Assembly: GCA_012845835.1 (NCBI GenBank)
Contig: JABAKD010000020.1
Span: 19,823,606 to 19,887,605 of the forward strand
From: Undaria pinnatifida
Lineage: Eukaryota; Sar; Phaeophyceae; Laminariales; Alariaceae
Direction of reading: 5' to 3'
Length of the DNA stretch: 64,000 nt
Shown: piece after piece, positions 1 to 12,900 of the stretch
How the letters are laid out: every line of letters begins with the position of its first letter
Position numbering within the stretch: position 1 is the first letter of the stretch
The notes under the pieces: generated by a model
Seen by the model: the letters and a program-made list of their open reading frames with translations, nothing else
Told to the model about the DNA's origin: nothing
Database searches by the model: none
Made by a program: the position numbers and the translations under genes

Positions 1-808
1 ATTTTGTCAATCCACATGTATGCTAAACTATGTGCGTTGGTGCACTTAAGCTCGCACGAACGTGGGTGTCCCGCATATCGCTGTGCCAGATGCCTTCGAT
101 GACTAAGAAAAACGGGTTGTTGTGAAAGATAACACTGCTGGGCATCAAGACATCGAGCTATAAGCAAAGCATGTCGCCTTAGCAACAAAAGCGTTATAAA
201 AAAACGATACAACAAAATAATCAGGGGATTTTGGATGACGATGCATGAGGTACATGTTATCTCGCAGGCTCCGTAAGCCGTATGTGACCGCCCAAACCCC
301 AATCAATTAGTTCAAAGCCGTCATCGGACATGCAAGAAAATACGCCCCAGGTGCGGAAGCCGGCCTCACACGTGATTCTTAGTAGGATGCACCTCACCCT
401 TCATGTGACTCGCCGAGAACACCTCACGGCGCTTCGCGCTTGGTGCACGCGATGTCCGCCTGGTCGGCGAAAACCCGGCGTGCTCCGTCCCGGCATTGTA
501 GAAGTGCGAGGGTCATACCACCATGGTCATATCACTGTGATCTATGGTCCTAAGGACTACGACTATGCATGAAACAAGCACACCACCCCCAAACCCCAAT
601 CACGGCATCGAGCTAAAAGCGCCATGTATTACCAGGCTATGTATATATGTACACATACAAATATAGAGGAGTACATAATTAATTACTTCATGAATTCAGT
701 ATTTCCGATATTTTCAAGGGTGGTCGGCAACTAATATATTACCTGGTATGCAAAAGAGGGACGCAATATGGAACCAGCAACCAGTACGAACGTCTCCCAC
801 GGTCTCAC
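1..808. other. Left-edge region, no gene recognised
   Basis: This lies downstream of the last visible ABCA exon and is probably intron. I see no D-loop/H-loop exon on the minus strand and no convincing gene on the plus strand. Confidence 0.5.
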
Positions 809-963
809 CGGACGTTGGCTCGTCGAGGATGCACAAGGTCGGTGACCCTGTCAAGGCTAGCGCGACGCTCAGCTTTCGCTTCTGCCCGCCGGAGAGGTTC
901 GAGGACCTTGTGTGTTCCTTCTCCAGCAGACCCACTTCGCGAAGCTTCTTGGTCACCAATGGC
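809..963 (-). CDS. ABCA exon 15, ABC signature and Walker B
   Basis: Codes for LREVGLLEKEH, LSGGQKRKLSVALAL and LCILDEPTSG. Donor GTGAGA after the first base of the Gly codon (phase 1). The next exon should begin with a D-loop. I do not find one in 1-808, so the gene appears to continue past the left edge. Confidence 0.95.
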
Positions 964-3900
964 CTGGATGCAGGCGGGGGTTTGCACAGAGGAAAAGGCA
1001 AGTCGTGATGCCGTACACTATATTTACAACGTATACCGTTGTGGAGACAAAGAGACAGGTCCCCAGGTGAGGACTGACATGGAAAGGCCGCCCTAACAGC
1101 TCGTACAGCGGGAGAGTTGACGGCTGCGGTGGGGATAGTGGCAGTGCCGGCGGCGGTATTGTAACCACCTAAAACTAGCGTAGCCTGCGTGGTAGCGCTT
1201 GGAATGGAGCGTCATTAGGCCGCGGCGAGACAGGCCGCGACAACGAAGGGCAGAGCGGGCACGACACGCAGGCAAAATGAGGTGGCTTCGGTCTGCCACC
1301 AATAGGTCAATAAATCACTCCTCATCTAAATCAGCCCAACAACCTACCAGTCAAGCAATCGATCAATCAATCGGTCAATCAATCCCTCTATACATCCATC
1401 ATTCAACCAATCAACAATCAATCAATCAATCAACCAAGCCGTCAGCCATTTAATCAACCACTCAAACCCCCCAACCAATCAACCAATCAACCAATCAACA
1501 ACCCAATAAGTCAATCAACCAATCAACCAATCAGGCGACCAATCAACCAACCAATGAACCAAGCAATCAATGAACCAAGCAATCAGTGAACCAAGCAATC
1601 AATGAACCAAGCAATCAATGATCCAAGCAATCAATAAACCAAGCAATCAATGAACCGAGCAATCAATGAACCAAGCAATCAATGAACCAAGCAATCAATG
1701 AACCAAGCAATCAATGAACCGAGCAATCAATCATGTATGCTCATACGTGCAAAAAGGGGGGTTCGTTCGGTCTACCACCCAATCAACCAACCAATCGATC
1801 AACCAACCAATCAATCAACCAATCAACCAATCAATCAACCAATCACGCACTCAACCAACCAACCAACAGCCCCAACCAATTAACCAGTTACAGAAAATAA
1901 AACCAAGCAACCCATAAACCATTGCTTGGTTTGGTCAGCCACCCACCCCTTGAGGTCTTCGCGCATCCCCTTGATGTCCATGTACATCTCCAAGTGCTCC
2001 CTTGCCGTCAGCAGTGGCATCAGTGCGTCGTGCTGCGGGCAGATACCGATGTTCTGCCGCACCTGCATCACATAATTATCGTTTTTCGATAACATTCAAT
2101 AAAATAAACGGGATGGTGATTATTTTTTAGTTTTGGGGCGGAGATACGTTTTTCTGCCGTAATTCCTGCCAGGGTAAGTGATCATACCATACCATACCAT
2201 ACCATACCATACCATACCATACCATACCATACCATACCATACCATACCATACCATACCATACCATACCTATCATTTATGTGCTGGAAACATCCAACTTAG
2301 AAATTAAGTTCGACTACTCTGTATTATTGAGAGAGGAGAAGCGTTTTCTGCTGCTGTTCACACCAGGCTAATCCATAACTCGTGACCTCGTGATCTCGTG
2401 ATCTCGTGATAGCTGTGACATTGTCCGTCTTATTTTTTGTTCGATTTCACGAACCGCGCTACGACAGAAGTATAATACCAGGTAGCAGTTAGCAGTAAGC
2501 AGTAAGCAGTTAGCAGGTAGCAGTACCTTGTACCACTTTTGGGGTGACGGGGGGTCTTCAACCTATTAGCAACCTATGAGTAACCTATTAGTAACCTATT
2601 AGTAACCTATTAGTAACCTCTTAGTAACCTCTTAGTAACCTCTTAGTAACCTCTTAGTAACCTCTTAGTAACCTCTTAGTAACCTCTTAGTAACCTCTTA
2701 GTAACCTCTTAGTAACCTATTAACAAGATTGATAACATGGTCGGAATAACCATTCGTGTTTTCGCGATGTGAGTTCGTTTTGTACCCATTCATATATTAA
2801 TAGTATATTAGTATATTAGCATATTAGTATATTAATGGGGTTCTTCATCGGGCTTAACTTTCGTTTTTCACCAGAGCAGTCTTCAGGCCAATGCTATACT
2901 CGTAGGTGCTTTAGGTGCTTTAGGTGGGTGGAGCAAAGAGGTCTTCAAGCCACCACCCTCAGGAGGCAAATGGTCGTGCCATGTCATGTCACCTCGACCG
3001 TACCACGTATCTCATCAATACATCAATACATCAATGCATCAGTACATCAATACATCAATACATGAGTACATCAATACATCAATGCATGAATACATCAATA
3101 CATGCATGAATACATCAATACACTATTGTACCACTCTGAGAAGGTTAACGCCCATCTCGCGGCGATGACGGAGCAACCGTCTCTTCGCCTTGTACACTGT
3201 TTCTGCTGCAGGTTTGGCGTGCTGGCGTACCCCCCCCCCCCTCCTCCCCGCCCCGCAATTCGATTCCCGTTTCGGGTTGCAGCGGGAAAAAAAAACAAAA
3301 AAAGCCTGTTTTCTACCGCACACCTTGTACTCGCACACGTTCCTGTTTAAGGGCGAAAAATAACAAAAAATAGTCCGCGTCGTGAGCGGGTTGCGGCGCA
3401 ATAATAATAATTTCTCTTTGTTTTTAGACGGTTTCGCCATTTTAGCTTACCTTGTGCAAGCTGTCCCTAACGCTGTTCCCCCACACCACGGCATCTCCGC
3501 TGGTCGCCCCCAGCTGCCCCGTGAGCATCGAGATCGTTGTCGATTTGCCTGCACGTGAGATATTCATTTTCGCCGCGCCACATGAGCCGGCATGCCAGCT
3601 TCGAGGCCAGTTAACTGCAAAACAAAAACAACCTACACTCCTCGTACTTCCACGTAATGAAAAAAAAAAAAAAGCGGAGTGACGTTCCGGAGGTATTAAC
3701 CACCAATGAATTTCCTAAATAAAAACCCACAAGAAAAATAAAACTACAAAACATTTCTTGAAATATTTCCCTCCCCCCCAAAAAAAAAACAGTCGTCGAG
3801 AGGAGCACACGCGCGCCCGAGCATATACATCTCACCAGCACCGTTGTGTCCCAGCAGGCAAGTAATGTCCCCAGGAAGCAACCGCAGATCGAGCCCGGCA

Positions 3901-6900
3901 ACCGCCACTTTACTCCCGAACTCCTTCCTCAACCCCGCAATAACCACGCCCTGCCCCCCCTCCCCCCCTTCTTCCAGCGGCTCAAAGTCGGCGGGGTCAC
4001 CCTCGACCTCTCCCCCCCCGCGCACGACTCCCTCTTCTAGTAGAACGCCGCACGGTTCGCCAGAAGTGTCATGGTCGTCGTCGGTGTTGCTAACGGGAGC
4101 CCAGCGGCGGCTGCTCGGGGAGAAGCGCCTCCAGCGACTCGCCGTCCAGTTGAAAAGGGCTTGGGGGAGGGACGCGAGGAGCTTGAAGGGGTTTCGGGAC
4201 GTGCCAAACTCCGGGGGCACGACCTGATTGGCGCGTGTCAAGGGCCAACAGCCAACAGCCAACAGGGGAGGGAGGCGAGGGTCGGTAAATAATTGTTAAT
4301 ACATGAGTGTATCGACCCGTTTTTTTTTTCGTTTTCTTGTTTTCGTTTTCATTTTTCCGTTCTCTTTTGGTTGTTTGAAGTTTTGTAGGTGGAACTTTGA
4401 GTTCACATGAGCGATCTCCACTCACCTACATATTTTGTTGTTTTAAGTTCCGTTGAACGTTAGTTGAAGTTTAGCTGTTTAAACTTGGAACCTGAGGCAT
4501 ATGCGATATTTTTATTTTGTTATTTGAACTTCAGTTGACTTGACAACTACAAGCGAGAATAACAAGCCCGCTTCTGCGGCAACCAGCAAACGGAGACAAC
4601 GGAGACAACTTCAGAGGGGCTGTAAATGACAATAAACGGCGATTACAGCACTGGCAGTGGTCCCTCTGTAGTGCCGATTGAGTAGTGTCTGCTACCCGCA
4701 ATAACGCCTGTGAAATCGCTTGGCACAGACGGGAACAACCCGTAGTGGCAGTATGCGAAATAGTGCCGGTTTCCGCAATAATGCCGGCAATATAGAGGAA
4801 CTACTACTGCTGCTACCCGCAATAACGCCTGTGAAATCGCTTGGCACAGACGGGAACAACCCGTAGTGGCAGTAGGCGAAATAGTGCCGGTTTCCGCAAT
4901 AATGCCGGCAATATAGAGGAACTACTACTGCACTGTACATCATCGGCCATACAACGCACTACATGCCGGCAATATAAAGGAACTACTACTGCACTGTACA
5001 TCGGCCACACAACGCACTACAGTAGTATTCTAATAGTAGTATACTATTAAATTCTACTACTAGTATACTGTCAATAGTACAGGGAATTAGGGGATGAAAA
5101 ACTTGACTATACAGAGTGCACTCGTTCAGTTCGGTCTGGTCGGTGTTACTTGCTCATTAGTTTTCTTTACTGTTCTTCCATTTTTTGTCAGGCTATACCT
5201 GGGATATACATGCAGGTCATAAGCCATAAGTACACCTGTGTTCCCCCTTTCCCACCTACCTCGGTGTTGCTGCATGCTTCGTACACCTGGTATGAGGTCT
5301 GACGATGTGTGTTTGATCGTGTGTGATCGTTGCGTTGGACGTGGATGTCACTTCTGACGTACTTTTCAAGGTTGGCCTTGGGCCGTGACGTTTGGCGACT
5401 TTGGCGACGGTTTCAATACTGCACACTGCTGTATTTCTAACCCATCAATAGTGTTTTTCGCTGATTCTTCGAGGGTTGGGTTGGCCTTGGACTGTGACGT
5501 TCGACGGTTTCAATACTATTACTAGTATAATATGATTTACTACCCAAGTGGTATCTCGCAAACAAGCTACTAAAATACTCCGTATCAAAGACGCTTGAAA
5601 TACCTCAGTTCTCCTATTATGTCGCCAAGTGGGTGCATTTCTAAAGAGGTTATGCCTTTATCCCTTCTTTTAGCACCGCACTCCCGATATGGGGACAACA
5701 CACTTAAACATAGAATAGGATTATAATAGGATTAGACTATTAATAGTGTAGACTACTATTAACCTTCAGTTGGGAAAGGGTTTAACACACAACGCGGCGA
5801 AGACGCTCACATACCATATGTATCTCCGTCAATCAGCAGGCCACAAAAAGAACTGCCAACCTCCAATCACCGTCAATCTGTAGGCTAAACAGAACAATGC
5901 CAATCTCCAAACCCACAATCTCACCTTACGAGTATATACATGTACCTGGTATGATGTCACGCAAAAACGCCCTACTACGACGCCAATCTACCAGGAGGCC
6001 CAAAACACAGATTCCACTCCAATCTCACAATCCTACCTTAATATCCATGTGTCCGGTATCACAAAAGAACGCCGCACGCCGGCCGGCCGATACGTGCGCC
6101 ACACGAAAAAAAAGCCACTCTAATCTCGCAATCTCACCTTATCCAAGTACCACGCCAGAACGCCGTAGAGCGCGGCGTCGAGAAACATGATGCCGATTGA
6201 TGTGCGGAGAGAATACTCGCCCTCCGAATAGTTTCCCCACCCGGCGCCGATGTTGGCGTATTCGTAATCCGCGATGAAGTCCGCCCCAAACGTGAAGGCC
6301 GTGGGGGACAACAGCGACGCTAAAGTCTTCGACCTGAACAGGACATTGAAGAAAATGGAATAAACGAAAAAAGCATAAAAACCAAAACCAAAAGGTAAAA
6401 ATTAAACTAAAAAACGGGAACAAACACAAAAAAGACAAAAAGCTAAATTCGACAAAAAATAAAAATAAAAACGAGAAAAATTAGACCCAAAAAGAGAAAA
6501 ACGAAAAACGAAAAAGAAAAATTTAACACAACTAACAATAAAACATAAGACAGCGTCAATAAACCTTGACGTGCAGCCGTCAATAAACCTTGACGTACAG
6601 CCGCCAAGGAGCCTTGACGTACAGCCGTCACGGAACCTTGACTTACAGCCGTCACAGAAAGCCGTCACGGAACCTTGACATACAGCCGTCAAAAATCACT
6701 CCCCACAGTATCACGTCGGTTGACGGCATTCTTATCCCTTGACGGCCAGTGGTCAGTTATCAAGGGAACTCTCCACACGCCACACTAACACACTATTAAT
6801 AACACTAAAAGTGTAATATTTATCACATTTATTCTAAGGCGGTCTTTGACGGACCCAAACAAGACCGTCAAAACTATGACGGACGGACGGACACCAGGAG

Positions 6901-9900
6901 AAACGGAGCCCCCGACGGAAGTGGATGTTATCACCGTACCACGGAATGGTCTCGGGCCCCACCCCTCCGCCGGCACCTGTATCCTACCCCATCGGCCTCC
7001 TCCGGGTTTCCGTGCCATTGGGCAATGCCAGAAAACCATCGTAGAACTACCATAGGAATGCCAAATGATTTACCAAATTTGTCACAGCGTTACCAGAGAG
7101 GCATTATCTCACAATGGTACTAGCGCCATCGTACGGGATTAGCATACCGCAGGAGTGTCATGAGATTACCAAGGCTGTTACCAAGGCTATTACCAAGGCT
7201 ATTACAAAGGCTATTACCAAGGCTATTACCAAGACTAGTACCAAGCCTACGGTGTTGTAGAATGATTGTAGCATCATACCCCTATTTCCACCAGTCACAT
7301 CACTCTAATAGTACACTCTAATAGTAGACTCTAACAATACATACCACATAATGCCTCGCGGATAAGCATACTCGTGGTAGGCGATTGTTTCGGCGCAGCG
7401 TAAGCTTACCATTTCCACTGCGGATTCATTCGGAAAACTAACGGCACGAGAGCTTAAGGCCGCGAAGGAACATGGGAGTCACTCGCGGGGCGCAACCCCT
7501 AGCCCCTGCGAAAAAAAAAAAAAAAAAACTTACCCCCTAAGCCTGGCTACGATAGAGGGGAATCAACCATTGTTGTTTTTTTGTGCAAAAGTTCCTCAAT
7601 TTTTCGGAGGTTAAGACATGTCGTTCTTAACGCAAAAACTGATTTGGACAAAAAGAAAAACTGACTGCAATCACACCGGATGAAAAATCATCCCATGGCC
7701 TAGGTGAACAACGAGAATCATGCAAAAAACAAATGTCGGTATTATTTATTTATTTTCCGACAATGTTATTAATAGGCTAAGGAGCATGCCCCGTCAGTCA
7801 GAAAACATTTTCGCCAAAAAAAGGTATACCTATATCGTAGCACGCGTCAAGACCAAGGAATTACCTTCACACCGTGCACCAGAGGATTGCCGCAGGACCA
7901 CCAACTTATTGCCACAATACGGGATCACCGTGCAGTAGGAACATCATTCGTAAGACTACCGAAACCACTTACCTTGGCGCCTCGTGCCGGTTGGACCCGT
8001 AGAAAATGTACCGCGGCAGCACTCCGGCAAACAGCACGCACGGGGCCGCGATCGACGCAAGCTTAGCCTGACCAAGGGGACCAAGTCATCAAGGGGGCAA
8101 AATAGCATCACCGTCAGAATGCACCGCACCATCACCACCAGAATGCACCGGTGCACCGATGGTGCAAGTCAGTGGGTGGGATGGGGCTGGATGAGGCTCG
8201 CACCTCGCTCCTTGGCAGACAAGACGCGATATCACAGTACTTCAGCGGGCAAAATGCTGAAGGAAGGCAAGAAAGACGCATGCATGCTAGGCTAGGCTAT
8301 TCGCATGCCGCAGTACGACAGAGGTATACTTCTTTTTTTTTTGGATAAAAATATTTTGTGACTGACGGGGCAGGCTCCTGAACCCTCCTTAACCGTCCTT
8401 AACCCCTTTGCAACTGGAAACCCGTTTTAGGGGACAAAACTACTTGGATTTAGTATAGGGAGGGGTTCGGGGGCTCTAAAGGGGTTAATCCTCCTTACTG
8501 CCTTCACTACTGGAACTTCCTTTCTATTTACAAAATCACTTGAAGTTAGTATAGGGAGGGGTTTTGGGGCTCTAAACAGGTTAACCCTAACCCTTAATTA
8601 ACCCTATAAATAAAATGGTCGGAGCTTGGTCCCCTTTATTTAGCATTTAATTTCGTCGTACTTCCGAGTATTATAGTATCCCTATAGGCCATGGGATTTT
8701 TTTTTCTAAACAGCACCTTTTATTTGTCCCTACACTATTTTAATCAATCGACTTTTTGGCTGAGGTGTATAGAGCGCTATTAATCCCATTAGAGCCCCCA
8801 AATCCCTCCCTATACTAACTTCAAGTATGTTTGTAAAAAAAAAGGGTTTCCAGTGGTGAAGGCGTTAATAGCTCCCGAAGCGAAGGCAAAGAGGAAAGAG
8901 AGAGAGAGAGCTCCCCAAGCGAAGATTCGCGGGAAAAAAAAAAGAAAAAGAAAAAGTGCACCAACAATCGCCGCGTAGAATGCGTCGTCATTTTCGTCAT
9001 TTTGATACAAGTACTCTTGATAATTTTCGTCATTTGATAATTTTGAAAAATTTTCGTCATTTTCGGACCAAGCGTTTAATTGCACGTACGTGCAAGGTTT
9101 TCAGATTTGCACGTAAACTCAATACTGCCCCCCCCCTGCCGACCTCGAGAGCAGACCTTCAGCCCCCCAAAGGGTTGAGTTGGGGTCAGGGTTTAAGGGT
9201 TAGGGTTAGGGTCGGGGTTAGGGTCAGGTCTGGGGTCGGGTTGGTCTGGACAGCGCAACCGTCGTTTTGTGCGGACCTGCACATAGAGAGCCGCCATACA
9301 TAAATCACTATTGATTTTTACGTGCAAATCTAAAAAACCTTGCACGTACGTGCAACTTCGCGGGGGCTGTCATTTTCGTCATTTTCGTCATTTTCGTCAT
9401 TTTGATCATTAGAGGGTCGGCCATACTTCGAAGTACCATGTCAGCAATCGCCTTGCAGCACAAGGGGGACACCAAGAACACCCAAATATTCCGCCGCCTG
9501 GCCACAAGAGACACGCCGCACAAAACAAACTCACCACAATTTTTAAGACAGAAAAACACACTCATTCCCCTCTCCCACAAAAGAAAAAAAAAAACACGCT
9601 AAAGGTCAGAGACAACCATCAAACACCTACGGCTACGATTCAAGCAAAATCCGAGCAATCACTTTGGAGAAGAAGGAGGAGACCAAGAGGGCCATCCCAA
9701 CCTCGCTGAGCGTGAAGGACAGCATAAATACCACCAGCAAGCTGCCATCGGCAAGGGGCAGGAACGTCCACGACAGCAGCGCCGCCACAGTGATCGCGAT
9801 GAAGGTGAACACCGCCGCCCCCGTGGCCAGCCAGGAAAGCTCGTGGCTCCACGCTTTTAAGCCCATGATGCGCATCGTCTCTCGCACCTGCCGGTCGAAT

Positions 9901-12900
9901 GGATCCACGGGCAGGATACGAGAGCGAGGTCCCACCATACAGGACATCGTTGGCGTTCAGTTTGTAGAATGTGCCAGATTAAACGGGTTGAGGGGGCACG
10001 AGAGCGAGATCCCAATACATTCGATACCGCTGGTGTTCAGTGCGTAGATTGTGCAAGCTTAAGCACGTATTGCAAACTTTTAAGCAAAAATCAAGACGGA
10101 AAAAAATATCTTTTCAAATACATCCAACATACCGGTATTGTTTTTGTTTTCGCTTCTTTCAATCATACAATTTTTTCTCCAGGTCAACCCGCAAGAGGTT
10201 TACCCTCAAGCGCCCTTCTCGACAAATCGTGGTCACAGGTGTCTTCCCCTCTCTCCCCCCGATACATGCCTCCATTGTTACAGAGGATAGGGTTCAGCAT
10301 TCCCACTTGCCAGCTTTTTATGCTCGTCGATTTTCGTCGAAAACTTGCATGCCCCGGTAAATCATCATTTTGTCTTATCCACGTACAAAACTAACTGGGC
10401 TTTTCCACGGATCAGATCACTTTCTCGTGGGTCGGGTCGCCGGTTGAGGGTGACCCGACCTGACCCGTGAGATTTGAAAACCCTCCTGCCCGACCCGATC
10501 TGACCCGCGAGATTTCGAACACCCCCCCGATCCACCCCGACTCGCCCCTCGAGACCACTTTCGACTTTCTTCGACTTTCGATACCTCTAGACCCACCCGA
10601 CCGAAGGGACGGCTCGTGACCCACGAAAACCCCTGATAAATAAGCGGTCTCACTCACCCTGCTCTCTTTCTCCTCGACGATTCCTTTCACCATCCTTGAC
10701 AACGGGTACATCGTGCTCTGGTATCAACACCCATCCAAATAGACCGATAGACGCCGCGTAGCGCCACGTAGCGCCAACAGCGCCAACCGCCCGCCATGGC
10801 AACCCCGGGGAGGGACGCGGTTCGGTCATCACGGGTGTGATTCGGTCCATCACGGAGGGAGGGTTTCGACGAAAAGACGGAGCGGGAGCGAGGGAGGTGG
10901 GGTCATCACAGGGGGTTTGGACGAACAAACGGGCTAAAGCGAGGGACGGGGGGACGTGGAGCTTACATACCAGAGGGTAAAACACTAAGCGCGTACTTGC
11001 AAGAAGAAAACAACGACAAGTGAACATGTAAATGGACACTAAACCAGCAACAAAATATACCAAAAATGTAACAACGGCCCGAAAGACTTACAAAGGACAC
11101 TAAACGTACAAAAAGGACAGTACACGCCAAATACGTGAAAAGGGCAGCTTCAAAAGCGGCCCGTGGGTAGGTAGCAAGCGGTTTGGACGCATCGTGCGGC
11201 GCGACGTGAAACAGCAGGCGCTCGCAAAAACGAACAAAAAAAGGAGCAGCGCCTTGTGATGATGGGGTAGCAGGGTGCCGTTCTGTAACCCTCTCATACA
11301 CCACTGCAGAAACGATCCTACCTTTTGTTTTATATTTCTGTTTTTGCTCATCCCTTCTAGTATCTTCGCATTTTTCGTTCTCCTTCTCCATCCGTAGGCG
11401 TGCTTCAGATCTGGGGTTACATAAACAGCATCTTGTCCCCCCTCCCCACGAAGGCACGCGCTTTTATTTTATCCCGAGAAGACTCTACATGCTTTCTCCC
11501 CCCATCGACTCGCATCGACTCGCTGCAGAAACGGTCCTACTCCATTTTCAAGTATCTTGCCCCGAAACCGAGGGTGGAGCTATAATCGACTCGCATCGAC
11601 TTGCTGCAGAAACGGTTCCACTCTATTCTCAAGCATCTTGCCCCGAAACCGGGGGCGGAGTCATAAAAGGCTACCACCTGTGCTCTTCCACATGCCGCAT
11701 TCCACGGCACGGGAAGACACTTACTAAAAAAACGAGACCACTATTGCTTTCACCCGCATCCTCATAGCAAAAGCCCTCCAGTAAGCCTTCTCACCATCGT
11801 CATAGCAAGCCCCAACAGGTATCCCACGGCAGCGTAGAACAAATTCTGGTTGTACGCGGCGGTCGGAAACGGCACCCCGATAACGTTGGGCGGGACGCAC
11901 GCGAATTCATCTTCGGAACCATCTTCCGAACCTTCTTGGGACTGGTCCCCGGGAAGGGCGCGCTTGAACATGAAACGATCGAGGGTTGTCTGCAGGGTGA
12001 GGAAACCGCTGAGGTAGTACGACCGGAAGCTGTTTGCGGCGAAAGCGACGAGAGGGATAATAATGCAGGCCGGCGGATGGGGGGGGGTACTTATTTGTTG
12101 CTTGCCTTCGTCATTTGGCCATACCAATGACCACGCATCCCTTTTGAGACGGATCACCGTTCCTAGTCCCAATAGAGATACTTCCAACATTTTGGCGCTC
12201 ATTACGCTTCTTCCATATACTGCATTAAAAGGGCGAGAAAACCGCTGCTGAAGTTACTACGAACTGTGTTAGGGGGGAATGGGGAATTCTTCAATCCATG
12301 TAAATCTTGGGGCTTTGCGAATGTTTCGCAAGTAACACGACCGGAAGCTGTTCGTGGCGAGAGCCGTCAAGGGAAGGCGGATGCGGGGAAGGGGTACGAG
12401 GTCAGTGGCTTCACCGCCGCATGAGAGTTGCTCCTACAAGCTATCACACCCTGACGATGATTCACGTGCAGCATGATAACGCGCGCAGAATGATGACATA
12501 TGTACTGCTACACGCTCTTCCCAGCCCCGAATGATGACGCCATATGACAGATAGGGGAATACCACTTTTTGGCTATTAAGGAAATGCTTTCTGGATGACT
12601 GGGCCCCTTAAGCCCAAATGGTCTGAATGATATCCTTCTTATGTTGCAATATGGCCATTTTTTACACTTAGGCCATGGGTTTGGCCATCGTAGTGTATTA
12701 TTGCATGGGTTGCACCTTCAGCTTCCTGTATACTATTAATCAATCACTTGTCGGGTGGGGTACGTAGACTAGAGGTATAGAGTTGATGAAGTCACCAATA
12801 AACCCCGCAGGTAAAAAAACAATGGTTGGTGCACCGTTAGCATGACAGCACCGCATTATTAATAGTTAGCAGCATGACAGCACCGCACTTCACGTGCTGT

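Noticed and set aside
9190-9240. True telomere end
   Set aside because: The repeats are short, degenerate and internal, with unrelated sequence and genes on both sides.
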